Positions 28,314-37,234 of a stretch of 64,000 nucleotides of DNA are shown here, piece after piece. The stretch spans positions 1 to 64,000 of the forward strand of contig JADEXA010000004.1 in NCBI GenBank assembly GCA_015207365.1, given 5' to 3'. The position numbers and the translations under genes are program-made. How positions within the stretch are numbered: the stretch's first letter is position 1; each line of letters begins with the position of its first letter. Source of the DNA: Vacuolonema iberomarrocanum LEGE 07170 (GTDB taxonomy: Bacteria; Cyanobacteriota; Cyanobacteriia; Elainellales; Elainellaceae). A model generated the notes under the pieces. It was not told where the DNA came from. It saw nothing but the letters and a program-made list of their open reading frames with translations, and searched no databases.

Positions 28314-28525
28314 GTTCCGATCATCCTCCATGATGGACAGCAGCCTCCAACCAAATTTGGTTCGTCCAAGCGCTTTTTCGCTATGCTATTAGGCAACTTA
28401 GTCAAGCGCTCCGTCACACAGTTTCGCGCCGTCTTCGTTTGGGTCTGCGAACGGAGAACATAAGCAGGCAAAGGGTTCGGCAAGGCTCAGGGGATACCAT
28501 AGGCGATCGCAACGGGAGAAAGTAG

Positions 28526-28816
28526 TTGGTGTACACCTCGCAATACAAACAAAATCAGACTCGTCCCACTCCACCCAAAGACATGAATACAGATCCGATC
28601 GGCTATTCCTCTCTGCTCGATCCAGGATTGTTGCAGTCTGCTCGTGACATATATCGTGCCTACTACGAAGTCCATCCCGATGAAACGCGGCGTCCTATTG
28701 GATTGGCGATCGACCGCTACACTCACCGGGGCAAGCTGATTTTTGGCGTCAAACCTGTGTTGCTGCCCCAGGAATGCTTCATCCCCCTCGACCAGATCGA
28801 AGCGGATCTGTACTGA
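28526..28816 (+). CDS. Unrecognised small protein of up to 96 residues
   Basis: A GTG start at 28526 has GGGAG about ten bases upstream. An ATG at 28583 (MNTDPIGYSSLLDPG) is an alternative without a ribosome site. The conserved-looking part is LLQSARDIYRAYYEVHPDE then PIGLAIDRYTHRGKLIFGV. The protein is soluble and has no metal or catalytic motif that I can see. Function is unknown. It follows leuB by about 210 bases on the same strand, and element B3 begins 34 bases after its stop. Confidence 0.6.
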   Translation: MVYTSQYKQNQTRPTPPKDMNTDPIGYSSLLDPGLLQSARDIYRAYYEVHPDETRRPIGLAIDRYTHRGKLIFGVKPVLLPQECFIPLDQIEADLY

Positions 28817-28850
28817 GCCATTCAGAAACCCTCAAAATCTTTTATCAACA

Positions 28851-28939
28851 GGACTTCCACAAAACTTGCGTCATCCTGAAGGAATTCATCGATTTTGTGG
28901 CCGCGACGCGGCCACAAAATCGATGAAAGGCGTAAGTTC
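28851..28939. repeat. Palindromic element B3 (family B, inverted relative to B1)
   Basis: Left end GGACTTCCACAAAACTTGCG and right end GGCGTAAGTTC. The perfect 20-bp hairpin has arms 28885-28904 and 28908-28927 with loop GAC. The arm reads TTCATCGATTTTG where B1 has TTGTTGATTTTG, and each change is mirrored on the other arm. Confidence 0.9.
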
Positions 28940-28950
28940 TCATCCACTAA

Positions 28951-29014
28951 GATCTGCGATTTCTCTGAGCACACTGGAAGGTAAGTTCTGCTGGGGGTAC
29001 AGAAATCGCAGATC
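28951..29014. repeat. 14-bp inverted repeat with 36-base loop
   Basis: GATCTGCGATTTCT (28951-28964) and AGAAATCGCAGATC (29001-29014) are exact complements. The loop contains TAAGTTCTGCTGGGGG. It follows B3 directly and precedes the 53-residue gene. It belongs to none of the other families here. Confidence 0.75.
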
Positions 29015-29177
29015 CGCCTTTTATTCGCAGCATGAGTTTTACAGTGGATGGGCTGTCAGCAAAGTATCTGCAAGATATGCAAGACGATCGACTATTCTTA
29101 AGACTTTTTAGCCGAAGAATCCTCACGCCAAACAACAGACACTTTAGGTCATCGTTTCATTACATTGCCGAATCTCT

Positions 29178-29339
29178 ATGCTGTTAGCCACCAGTATTAT
29201 TCTGCTAGTGCTGTGCATCGTTTTCTATCAAGTCACGCTGACAATTCCTTACAACCTTCTTAACGACTTCCATATTCCTTTTTGGCTAACGTTGGGTGTT
29301 GTGGGAGGGGTTGTCGCATGGCTCATTGCAGATGATTAA
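29178..29339 (+). CDS. Small two-helix membrane protein (53 residues)
   Basis: A short open frame beginning at ATG encodes MLLATSIILLVLCIVFYQVT, then a polar turn (PYNLLNDFH), then a second hydrophobic helix (WLTLGVVGGVVAWLIADD). Two clean helices with a short polar loop are unlikely by chance in non-coding DNA, and the codons look normal. No ribosome site is evident, which lowers confidence. It resembles the small hydrophobic proteins attached to photosynthetic or respiratory complexes in size, but matches none that I know. It lies between palindromic elements B3 and B4. Confidence 0.45.
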   Translation: MLLATSIILLVLCIVFYQVTLTIPYNLLNDFHIPFWLTLGVVGGVVAWLIADD

Positions 29340-29355
29340 TGTCAAATCTGGAGCA

Positions 29356-29412
29356 ATTTTGTTGATTTTGTGGCCGCGACGCGGCCACAAAATCAACAAA
29401 ATGCGTAAGTCC
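29356..29412. repeat. Palindromic element B4 (family B)
   Basis: The perfect 22-bp hairpin has arms 29356-29377 and 29381-29402 with loop GAC, followed by the tail GCGTAAGTCC. The left end is shortened and preceded by TGTCAAATCTGGA, which resembles a family A end. It lies in the convergent gap between the small membrane gene and the ABC ATPase. Confidence 0.9.
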
Positions 29413-29469
29413 AGTTGATATGACGCCTAATCCGATGAACTCAGCAGCTCAATTTGAACCCACTGCGAT

Positions 29470-31389
29470 CTAGCTGGCATCTCGCTGCAGTTGTTGCTGG
29501 CGAATGGTTTCAACAGAACCGATGGGAATAGCGTCAATGAGCTGCCGCGTATAGTCGGTCTGGGGATCGTGGTAAATCTGATCCGCCGGGCCAATCTCCT
29601 CGACTTTTCCACGATTCATGACCATGATGCGATCGCTCATGAACTTCACTACGCTGAGATCATGGGAAATAAAGATATAGGTGAGATTGAACTCATCCTG
29701 TAGCGCTTTCAACAAATTCAACACCTGCGCTTGCACCGACACATCTAGAGCGGAAACTGACTCATCGCAAATGATGAACTTGGGGTTAAGAGCGAGGGCA
29801 CGGGCGATGCAGATCCGCTGTCGCTGTCCGCCGGAGAATTCGTGGGGGAAGCGATTGCCCCAGGCCGGATTCAGTCCCACCCGGTTCAACAAGTAGGCCA
29901 CCCGTTCCTCCAGGTTGCGCCGACTCTTGGTCACACCATGGATCTTCAACGGTTCCATGACTGCAGCCTTAATGCTCATGCGTGGGTCGAGAGAGCTAAA
30001 GGGATCCTGAAAAATAATTTGCATTTCGCGGCGAATCTGCCGCATTTTTTGGCCGGTAACGTCGGTGATGTTCTGTCCTTCAAACCAAATCTGCCCCCCT
30101 GTCGAGGGAATCAACCGCAGCAGCGTCCGAGACAAGGTAGATTTGCCGCAGCCCGATTCACCCACCAGCCCCAGGGTTTCCCCAGGGTAGACCTGAAAAG
30201 ACACCCCATTCACCGCCATAAAGTAGCGCTTCGTTTGGCCCCACCCTCCCCGCACCGGGAAGCCCACTTGCAAGTTTTCCGCCTGCAACAATGGCGACTG
30301 GTTCTGGAGGTTTTGCAAGCGTTCATCAATCTCCTGCGGCGCAATCTGCATCTGGAAGTGCTCTTTCTGGGAGCTATCCATCCGCTTTTCTCGAATGATC
30401 GGCTGCCCCTCCGCATCTGGCACCACTTCCATGAAATCCGAAACGGTGGGTAAGAAACGTAACCGTCGATCCGGTTGAGGGCGACAAGTCAGCAGTCCTT
30501 TGGTATAAGGATGCTTGGGCTGGGCATAAATATCCAATACGGAGCCGAATTCCACGATCTTGCCGCGATACATCACCGCTACTTCATCGGCAATTTCTGC
30601 CACGATTCCCAAATCGTGAGTAATAAACATGATGGACATGCCCCGCCGTGTCTGCAGCTCTCGCAGCAAGTCCAAGATCGTTGCCTGCACAGTTACGTCA
30701 AGGGCTGTCGTCGGTTCATCGGCGATCAAAATGTCGGGGTCAGAGGCGATCGCCATCGCAATCATCACCCGCTGAATCTGCCCGCCAGAAAGCTCATGAG
30801 GATAGCGCTTGAGAATCGCCTGCTTGCGCTCATTCACCGCTAGCATGACCTCGCGGGTACTCAGAGGGGCAACGTTCTGCTCCCGGTGGGCATCTTGATG
30901 TTCCTGTTGCACCTGCTCTTCCAATTCCGCATCGCCGGGCAGAAGCTTCACCTCTTGCAGGAGATTGGTGACCCGACGCCGCGCTTCTGGCTCCGGTAAG
31001 TCAGGGCAATGGTAACGCAACGCCTCTATGAGCTGGAACCCACAGGTGTAGACAGGGTTCAGCGAACTCATGGGTTCCTGGAAAATCATGGCAATTCGCC
31101 CGCCTCGGTACTCACGCAACGATTCCTTTGGCATCGTCAGCAAGTTGACCGGCTCTGCATCCTGCCCCTTGAACCAGATCTCACCTCCAGCAATGCGTCC
31201 GGGCGGAGTCGGCACTAAGCCCATCACCGACAGCGCCGTAACCGATTTGCCTGAACCCGACTCTCCAACAATTCCCAGAGTTTTTCCCCGTTCGAGTCGA
31301 AACGAAACACCATCCAGTGCACGCACCCAGCGGCTGTCATTACGAAACTGGACGGTTAAATCACAAATATCAAGCACAGTATCAGTCAT
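29470..31389 (-). CDS. Oligopeptide/dipeptide ABC transporter, fused double ATPase
   Basis: The 639-residue protein joins two ABC ATPases of the OppD and OppF type. The first has Walker A GESGSGKS at 42-49, the signature LSGGQIQRVMIA and Walker B LIADEPTTALD. The second has Walker A GESGCGKST at about 411-419, FSGGQRQRICIA and ICDESVSALD. OppD-like and OppF-like C-terminal tails (KHPYTKGLL and DPQTDYTRQLIDAIP) follow each. It would power uptake of peptides, nickel or similar solutes. The start is the ATG at 31389 (MTDTVLDICDL); a longer frame to 31572 only translates repeat B5. No permease or binding protein gene is adjacent, so partners must be elsewhere. Confidence 0.92.
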   Translation of the reverse strand: MTDTVLDICDLTVQFRNDSRWVRALDGVSFRLERGKTLGIVGESGSGKSVTALSVMGLVPTPPGRIAGGEIWFKGQDAEPVNLLTMPKESLREYRGGRIAMIFQEPMSSLNPVYTCGFQLIEALRYHCPDLPEPEARRRVTNLLQEVKLLPGDAELEEQVQQEHQDAHREQNVAPLSTREVMLAVNERKQAILKRYPHELSGGQIQRVMIAMAIASDPDILIADEPTTALDVTVQATILDLLRELQTRRGMSIMFITHDLGIVAEIADEVAVMYRGKIVEFGSVLDIYAQPKHPYTKGLLTCRPQPDRRLRFLPTVSDFMEVVPDAEGQPIIREKRMDSSQKEHFQMQIAPQEIDERLQNLQNQSPLLQAENLQVGFPVRGGWGQTKRYFMAVNGVSFQVYPGETLGLVGESGCGKSTLSRTLLRLIPSTGGQIWFEGQNITDVTGQKMRQIRREMQIIFQDPFSSLDPRMSIKAAVMEPLKIHGVTKSRRNLEERVAYLLNRVGLNPAWGNRFPHEFSGGQRQRICIARALALNPKFIICDESVSALDVSVQAQVLNLLKALQDEFNLTYIFISHDLSVVKFMSDRIMVMNRGKVEEIGPADQIYHDPQTDYTRQLIDAIPIGSVETIRQQQLQRDAS

Positions 31390-31483
31390 GGGAAAACCGT
31401 GGCAGAGGCATAGGATGAGGGATTCCACAAATTCTAACCCACCCACCCACCTCCCCCAAATTTGTGGGGACAGATTCATTGCA

Positions 31484-31568
31484 GGACTGCTGCAAAACTG
31501 GCGTAATCCTGAATGATTTTGTGGATTGTGTAGCCGCGACCACATGATCCACAAAATCCATAAAGCCT
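31484..31568. repeat. Degenerate palindromic element B5 (family B)
   Basis: The family B left flank GGACTGCTGCAAAACTGGCG is present. The outer stem ATTTTGTGGAT/ATCCACAAAAT is intact, but the inner GTGGCCGC arms are scrambled (GTAGCCGCGACCACATG). The tail is also decayed. This is an old copy that lost its inner stem. Confidence 0.7.
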
Positions 31569-31638
31569 GCATTTGTGAGGACAGCTACAGATGACGTCGA
31601 TCGCCATCCCTTGTAGATAGCACAAAGCATTTCAGGCA

Positions 31639-31670
31639 AAAAGCCTTCCGAGCTCTCTCGAAAGGCTTTT
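31639..31670 (-). terminator. Rho-independent terminator of the DUF760 gene
   Basis: AAAAGCCTTCCGAG pairs with CTCGAAAGGCTTTT around CTCT, with one mismatch. On the minus strand the stem is followed by a run of five T. It lies about 135 bases after the leftward DUF760 stop. The A-rich and T-rich ends also allow rightward termination. Confidence 0.7.
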
Positions 31671-31804
31671 ACCAAAGGATTCGTTGTCCAGAAAGGCTAT
31701 ATTGACGCATCACAACAACGGCACCAACAGCTTTTACTCTTCCAAAGAGTCATACCAAAACTTCAAATACTAGGAACCGAGTTAGAAGCTGAGTGGAGGC
31801 ACTC

Positions 31805-32170
31805 TTATTCCGAACGGTTATCGCTATCGGTGTCAGGCTTGGAGGAAAAAGACATCATGCTGCTCTCCAATTCCATCCGTTGTTCCATGCGGCGCAAAAA
31901 ATAGCCGGTCATCATGGCAGATGCCAACAACCCTGCCAGATTTTCGCGATCGGTTGTGATCTGCATATTGAAGGACTCGGATGGCAAAACCCCAACCAAT
32001 CCTTGAACATTTTGGGAGATAATTTCTTTGATTTCTGGGCTAACAGAGCGCGCAACTCTTCCTAAGACTTCAGGTGACTGGTGCTGGAGATATTGCAACA
32101 ACTCATTTGCCCTGTCTTCCTCTGAGCTGCTTGGCTCGAAGAACTCAGTTCCATCAGAGTTAAAGATCAT
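31805..32170 (-). CDS. DUF760 family protein
   Basis: The 121-residue soluble protein matches the cyanobacterial and plastid DUF760 family. It carries LLQYLQHQSPEVLGRVARSV, then SPEIKEIISQNVQGLVGVLP, FNMQITTDRENLAGLLASAM, MTGYFLRRMEQRMELE and a short acidic tail. In plants a DUF760 protein is a chloroplast factor linked to metabolic-enzyme turnover; no role is settled in bacteria. The ATG start is unambiguous in context. It is a single leftward gene with its own terminator. Confidence 0.88.
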   Translation of the reverse strand: MIFNSDGTEFFEPSSSEEDRANELLQYLQHQSPEVLGRVARSVSPEIKEIISQNVQGLVGVLPSESFNMQITTDRENLAGLLASAMMTGYFLRRMEQRMELESSMMSFSSKPDTDSDNRSE

Positions 32171-32484
32171 GAGACCTTTGTGTCCATCTAAATAATCTGA
32201 TTCGTTCTATTGTTACATTTATCTTCACAACTGTGGGGCAACGATGCATGGGAATTTCCCCCTAAATATCCTGGGATGCCAATAAAAAGCCAGGGTTTCC
32301 CGCACCAAGACATTTTTTTTGTAACGTTTCGTAAGCAGATTCCCCACATTCGTTGAAAAATCTTGACCCTCAGGTTTGATTAGGGAGTAGAGGCTTTGCC
32401 CTATCCATTCCTAATATGAGTGGCATCGTCGAATGGAACATTAGAAATACAAACTTGAAAGAGATCAAATCATAAAATAAATCA
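32171..32484. other. Divergent promoter region DUF760/SWIM gene
   Basis: About 310 bases without repeats or genes lie between divergent genes. No operator that I can name is visible. Confidence 0.4.
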
Positions 32485-33336
32485 ATGCAAAGCCTGACAA
32501 ACGACAATCAGATGGAATCGGGGCGTGAATGGTGGGCGCAGCGATGGATCGATGTGCTGGAGTCGTTTGGTTGGGTGCGTCGACTAGCGCGCGCGCGTAA
32601 CTATGCCCGCGAGGGCAACGTGCTCAAGCTGGAGTTTCGGGGATATAAGGTGCATGCATTGGTACAAGGAACAGCTCCCGAGCCCTATCGAGTGTCTCTG
32701 CATCTCGATCCGTTTGACGATGAACAATGGGGGTTTGTCCTCGAAAGCCTATCCAAGCAGGCCGTCTTCACCGCGAAGCTGCTGGCAGGAGAAATGCCAC
32801 AGAATATCGAAGAGGTATTTACGGCCAATGGGCTGAGTCTGTTTCCGTTCACAAAATTCGACATTCATAGCCGTTGTAGCTGCCCCGATAAGGCCAATCC
32901 TTGCAAGCATATTGGCGCGGTGTATTACACCCTGGGCGATCGCTTCAGTGAAGATCCATTTGTGCTGTTCCAACTGCGGGGACGCACCAAAGCACAATTG
33001 CTCAACGGATTGCGCGAACTGCGTCAGGGGGATGGCGAAGCGACAACCGCAGAAAAAGCGGCCAGTGCGGCTCCTTCTGGCTCTGAAATCGCCGTGGAAC
33101 GGTTTTGGACCTATGACGCCCAACTCGAACCTTCATTGGTGGTCATCACCCCCCATATTGGGAGTGAAACGGTATTAGACTTGCTGGGCACGCTACCCCT
33201 CACATCTGATGTGTTGGGCACTGTCAGTGGTGTGTCGCCCCAGGTCGTCATGAGCTATCTCAAAACAATTTATGACCAGGTAGGGCAACAAGCCGTTATT
33301 CAGGCAATGACGACCGGAGCACAGGCAGCGTCTTAA
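32485..33336 (+). CDS. SWIM zinc-finger protein
   Basis: The 283-residue protein holds a SWIM finger, CxC-x6-CxH, as Cys131, Cys133, Cys140 and His142 (CSCPDKANPCKHIGAVYYTL). It is preceded by a beta-rich region (VLKLEFRGYKVHALVQGTA). Bacterial SWIM proteins of this architecture often sit beside SNF2-type helicases and are thought to act in DNA transactions. No helicase gene is next to it here, so it may act in trans. The C-terminal segment SDVLGTVSGVSPQVVMSYLKTIYDQ looks helical. The gene is isolated. Its DNA or protein target is unknown. Confidence 0.85.
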   Translation: MQSLTNDNQMESGREWWAQRWIDVLESFGWVRRLARARNYAREGNVLKLEFRGYKVHALVQGTAPEPYRVSLHLDPFDDEQWGFVLESLSKQAVFTAKLLAGEMPQNIEEVFTANGLSLFPFTKFDIHSRCSCPDKANPCKHIGAVYYTLGDRFSEDPFVLFQLRGRTKAQLLNGLRELRQGDGEATTAEKAASAAPSGSEIAVERFWTYDAQLEPSLVVITPHIGSETVLDLLGTLPLTSDVLGTVSGVSPQVVMSYLKTIYDQVGQQAVIQAMTTGAQAAS

Positions 33337-33463
33337 TGGCAGAAAGCGTCTTAATAATTAAAGTAGGTAGTGTCTCAATCAAGAGAGCACCTACGCTACC
33401 TAAGCTGATTCATGATGGACCGTGCTGTGGAGCTGCCAGTGACAAGATGCTAGGTTGCCCGAT

Positions 33464-34213
33464 TTATGCGAAAAAGCCAAAATGCAGCAGTCCTTCCATG
33501 ATGCCGCCAGCGCAAGACTCTTCTGCCATATACCGATGTGGAGATGGGTGAGCCTGATGCCATTCCCGCAATTCTGGTTGCGCATTGCCAACAATGATGC
33601 CCCGCTCCTCTCCTCGCTCAAAGAGGGCGCGATCGTTCCCCGAATCGCCACACGCAACGGTGCGCTGTGGATTAAACTGCCAGGCTTCCCGCAAAAACGT
33701 CATGGCCAATCCTTTGTTGGCGCGAATGGGCAGTAGATCCAAGTCCTGCCCACTGCTGTAGATGATGTTGACGGCAAATCCCTCTTCCTTGAGCCGTTGC
33801 TCTAGTCGTGGCAGCACGTCGGACGCCACAGCATCGGATAAGAAGAAGCTGATTTTGAACGGATTTTGCTCCGCTTGGGGTTGCGGAGTCAGATCGGCAA
33901 AGTGGGTGACGCTGGCTAGAATGCGATCGCGATTCCACCCCTGCGTCAATTGCTCAGACCACTCGCTATTGGGAGAAGACTGGTCAGCTAAATAAATTTC
34001 TGTACCGACCCCGTTGATCACAGCATCCGGCTCGATCAGGCGCTTCTCTTCACGCAACCCCAGATAAGACTGGTGCGATCGCCCTGTCGAATACACAATC
34101 CGCGTACCGTAAGTTTTGCGATGGTGCAGCAGGCGCTCATTTAAAGTTGCCAGCGCCTCATCATCACCCACCAGGGTATTGTCCAAGTCCGTAATAAAGA
34201 GAAACTGAGCCAC
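33464..34213 (-). CDS. spp: Sucrose-phosphate phosphatase
   Basis: The 249-residue HAD-superfamily phosphatase removes phosphate from sucrose-6F-phosphate, the last step of sucrose synthesis. Motif I is ITDLDNTLVGDD with the nucleophile Asp9 and acid Asp11. Motif II lies in YSTGRSHQSYL, the lysine motif is in ANKGLAMTFLRE, and the metal-binding motif is ACGDSGNDRALFE. The C2-type cap matches cyanobacterial SPP of about 250 residues. A GTG start gives a normal N-terminus (MAQFLFITDLDNT). It is divergent from sucrose synthase across about 480 bases, which supports a sucrose role. Sucrose-phosphate synthase is not in the window. Confidence 0.93.
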   Translation of the reverse strand: MAQFLFITDLDNTLVGDDEALATLNERLLHHRKTYGTRIVYSTGRSHQSYLGLREEKRLIEPDAVINGVGTEIYLADQSSPNSEWSEQLTQGWNRDRILASVTHFADLTPQPQAEQNPFKISFFLSDAVASDVLPRLEQRLKEEGFAVNIIYSSGQDLDLLPIRANKGLAMTFLREAWQFNPQRTVACGDSGNDRALFERGEERGIIVGNAQPELREWHQAHPSPHRYMAEESCAGGIMEGLLHFGFFA

Positions 34214-34690
34214 AACACCAATCCATCATGAACAGTAGACGCCTTCAATCATACTGGAGAGTCTCCCCTCACTCATGTGTGCCCCGTCTCGTTGGCCAAG
34301 CGTCTAATACCAATTCTACGAAATCCACTACAGGTCATTTTTTGAAAGCCTCGCAGTGGATTTCGTAGAATTGATATAACCAGCGCAGACACGATCACCG
34401 TTCGCTCCGTCATCATTTCTACGCTCAAGCAATAGAAAAATGGAGGCGATCGCCTCACCCAACTGCTCCAAAAGACTTCGGTGCTAACACAATTGAGATT
34501 AAACACAATTGAAAACACGGATGAAACGCGTAGCAAATACGACACAGATATTTTTATCTCTTCGATGAAAAATTTAAGAAATCTTAAGACAGAATATCGT
34601 TTTTCTTCTCCTAGATGGGTCACAAAGCCATGCATATTCGCCGACAACTAGGTTAGTCTAGCGCTAGCGTACACTGACTTTGGAAATGTT
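34214..34690. other. Divergent promoter region spp/susA
   Basis: About 480 bases carry element A4 and otherwise no gene. An extended HIP1 palindrome, GAGGCGATCGCCTC, lies at about 34443-34456. Confidence 0.5.
34306..34379. repeat. Palindromic element A4
   Basis: Arms CAATTCTACGAAATCCACT (34311-34329) and AGTGGATTTCGTAGAATTG (34355-34373) are perfect complements of 19 bp, with a 25-base loop. The outer ends AATACC and ATATAA resemble the TATACCAATTCT word inside A3. Confidence 0.85.
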
Positions 34691-37114
34691 ATGTTTGAAC
34701 CGCTCCATGCAGTCTTAGAGAGTTCTGAAAAATCTGACTTACGCGAATTTTTAAGTTGGTTACGACAACCCGACAAGCGCTATTTTTTACGTAATGAGAT
34801 TCTAATTGCGTTCGACCAATTTAAAGCCGAGCACTACGAAAACGGCACAATTCCTGAGCCATCAGCGGCTCTATCGGCTCTCGTCAATGGATTACAAGAG
34901 CTTATTTTTGAAGAAGACAATGCCTGTATCGTTGTGCGTCCAGGTATTGCAGCTGAGGAAGCGTATTGGCTCTGGCCGGATAGCACCTCTGAACCCACCG
35001 ATACCAAGGAATTGCTGGAGCTGCGCGATCGTATCGTAGGCCACCACCATCCCAACGAAGGCGAACTGTTGGAAATTGATGTCAAGCCGTTCTACGACTA
35101 TTCGCCTCTGATTCGTGATCCGAAGAACATTGGCAAGGGCGTCGAATTTCTTAACCGCTATCTGTCAAGTAAGCTCTTTCAGGATCCTCAGCAATGGCAA
35201 AAGGCTCTTTTCCAATTCCTGAGTCTACATTCTCATGATGGGATGCAGCTCTTGCTGAATGGACGTATCCAAGATCAGCAACAGCTGTCGAACCAGGTTA
35301 AGAAAGCATTGGGAATGCTGAAACGTTATCGCCCCGATGAGCCCTACTCCAAATTCCGCTATGACCTGCAATCGATGGGCTTTGAGCCGGGATGGGGAAA
35401 CACCGTTGGGCGCGTCCAGGAATCTCTGGCTCTCCTGGATGAACTGCTCGATTCTCCGGAGCCCCAAGCACTCCAGGCATTTCTCTCCCGGGTTCCGATG
35501 ATTTTCCGAATTGTGTTGGTGTCGGTTCACGGCTGGTTTGGGCAAGAAGGAGTTCTGGGTCGTCCCGACACGGGAGGGCAGGTTGTCTATGTGCTGGATC
35601 AGGCTCGCAGCCTCGAGCAAGAACTCCAAGAAGAAATGGAGCTGGCAGGGTTGGATTTGGCAGCGAGCCCACCCAAGGTGTTGATTTTGTCGCGCTTGAT
35701 TCCTAATAGCGATGGTACCCGCTGCAACCAGCCCCTCGAAAAGGTGCATGGTACAGACAATGTCTGGATTGTGCGCGTTCCCTTCCGCGACTACAACCCC
35801 AACCTGACACAAAACTGGATTTCGCGCTTCGAGATCTGGAGCTACCTTGAGACCTTTGCGATCGATGCAGAAAAAGTGCTGCTGGCCGAATTTCAGGGAC
35901 GCCCAGATTTGATCATCGGCAACTACACGGATGGAAATCTGGTGGCGTTCTTGCTATCGCAGCGGTTGAAAGTCACCCATGGTATCGTTGCCCATGCGCT
36001 AGAAAAATCCAAGTATCTGTTTAGCAACCTCTACTGGCAGAACATGGACAACCAGTACCACTTCTCATTGCAATTCACCGCAGATCTGATTGCAATGAAC
36101 ACGGCTGATTTCATTATCAGCAGCACGCACCAGGAAATTGTGGGTACTCCCGAAACCTCGGGGCAGTACGAGTCTTACCGCAGCTTCACCATGCCCGACC
36201 TCTATCACGTCATGCATGGCATTGAGTTGAAGAGCCCGAAGTTCAATGTGGTGCCCCCCGGAGTGAATGAGTCCTACTATTTCCCCTACACCGACACAAG
36301 CGATCGCCTGAATGGTGAAATTGAACGCTTGACCGCCCTTCTCTTCACCCAGGATGATCCCGGTGCTATCGTTGGGAGCTTGGATGATCCCAGTAAGCCG
36401 CCTATTTTCTCGATGGCGCGGCTTGACCGGATCAAAAATTTGTCGGGTTTGGTCGAAGCCTTTGGCCAAAGCCCTGAACTTCAGGAACGCTGCAATTTGA
36501 TCGTCATCGCTGGCAAAATCCACACAGAAGGCACTACTGACGCCGAGGAAGCTGCTGAAATCGAGAAAATGCACAGCCTCATGCATCAATACAACCTCTG
36601 GGGTAAGATGCGCTGGCTTGGGGTTCGCCTGCCCAAAGCCGATTCCGGTGAGGTCTATCGCATCATTGCCGATCACCATGGGATGTTTGTGCAACCTGCC
36701 TTGTTTGAAGCCTTTGGTCTAACGGTGCTAGAAGCCATGATCTCGGGATTACCAACCTTTGCAACAGAGTTCGGTGGCCCGCTAGAAATCATCCAAAATG
36801 GGGTCAATGGTTACTACATCAACCCCACTCAGCCAAACCAAATGGCAGAGGTGCTTCTCGAATTTCTTTCGAAGCGGGATCATAATCCTCGGATTTGGGA
36901 AGAGATTTCTCAGAAGGCGATCGCCCGTGTCTACAGCACCTATACCTGGAAGATTCATACGAGTCGCCTCCTTTCCTTGGCACGCATCTATGGCTTCTGG
37001 GAATATACCTCTCAGGAAAATCGGAAAGATCTACGGGTATATATGGAAACGCTGTTCCAGTTACTTTACAAGCCCCGTGCAAAAGCCCTACTGGAAGAGC
37101 AAACACATCGGTAA
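34691..37114 (+). CDS. susA: Sucrose synthase
   Basis: The 807-residue GT4 glycosyltransferase reversibly converts sucrose plus NDP into NDP-glucose plus fructose. The length equals plant and cyanobacterial enzymes. The N-terminal regulatory half (1-270) is followed by the GT-B fold, with VSVHGWFGQEGVLGRPDTGG near 280, VTHGIVAHALEKSKYLFSNLYW (in part AHALEKSKYLFSNL), PPGVNESYYFPY, SMARLDRIKNLSGLVEAFG and the E-x7-E motif EAFGLTVLEAMISGLP. In cyanobacteria it usually cleaves sucrose to supply ADP-glucose or UDP-glucose for polysaccharides. GGA lies six to eight bases before the ATG. A strong terminator follows. It forms a divergent pair with spp. Confidence 0.96.
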   Translation: MFEPLHAVLESSEKSDLREFLSWLRQPDKRYFLRNEILIAFDQFKAEHYENGTIPEPSAALSALVNGLQELIFEEDNACIVVRPGIAAEEAYWLWPDSTSEPTDTKELLELRDRIVGHHHPNEGELLEIDVKPFYDYSPLIRDPKNIGKGVEFLNRYLSSKLFQDPQQWQKALFQFLSLHSHDGMQLLLNGRIQDQQQLSNQVKKALGMLKRYRPDEPYSKFRYDLQSMGFEPGWGNTVGRVQESLALLDELLDSPEPQALQAFLSRVPMIFRIVLVSVHGWFGQEGVLGRPDTGGQVVYVLDQARSLEQELQEEMELAGLDLAASPPKVLILSRLIPNSDGTRCNQPLEKVHGTDNVWIVRVPFRDYNPNLTQNWISRFEIWSYLETFAIDAEKVLLAEFQGRPDLIIGNYTDGNLVAFLLSQRLKVTHGIVAHALEKSKYLFSNLYWQNMDNQYHFSLQFTADLIAMNTADFIISSTHQEIVGTPETSGQYESYRSFTMPDLYHVMHGIELKSPKFNVVPPGVNESYYFPYTDTSDRLNGEIERLTALLFTQDDPGAIVGSLDDPSKPPIFSMARLDRIKNLSGLVEAFGQSPELQERCNLIVIAGKIHTEGTTDAEEAAEIEKMHSLMHQYNLWGKMRWLGVRLPKADSGEVYRIIADHHGMFVQPALFEAFGLTVLEAMISGLPTFATEFGGPLEIIQNGVNGYYINPTQPNQMAEVLLEFLSKRDHNPRIWEEISQKAIARVYSTYTWKIHTSRLLSLARIYGFWEYTSQENRKDLRVYMETLFQLLYKPRAKALLEEQTHR

Positions 37115-37205
37115 TAGCAGAGTTGATGTGGATGGCCTGTCAGGCCACCTCTGCTAAAACACAATATTTAGGATTTGGGGGCTTGAGCAAGGCCACCAAA
37201 ACACA

Positions 37206-37234
37206 AGCGCCTATTTCTATGGCGCTCCTTTTTT
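37206..37234 (+). terminator. Rho-independent terminator of susA
   Basis: AGCGCC (37206-37211) pairs with GGCGCT (37221-37226) around TATTTCTAT and is followed by CC and six T. It lies about 90 bases after the susA stop. Confidence 0.85.

Larger units (their letters stand above)
28817..29177. other. Repeat-rich gap
   Basis: About 360 bases contain element B3 and the long-loop inverted repeat at 28951-29014. Nothing else is supported. Confidence 0.5.
31390..31804. other. Gap with element B5 and a terminator
   Basis: About 415 bases hold no gene. B5 and the DUF760 terminator are listed separately. Confidence 0.5.

Noticed and set aside
31390..31572. N-terminal extension of the OppDF ATPase
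   Set aside because: The extra 61 residues are encoded by repeat B5 and spacer; the ABC domain begins normally at 31389.
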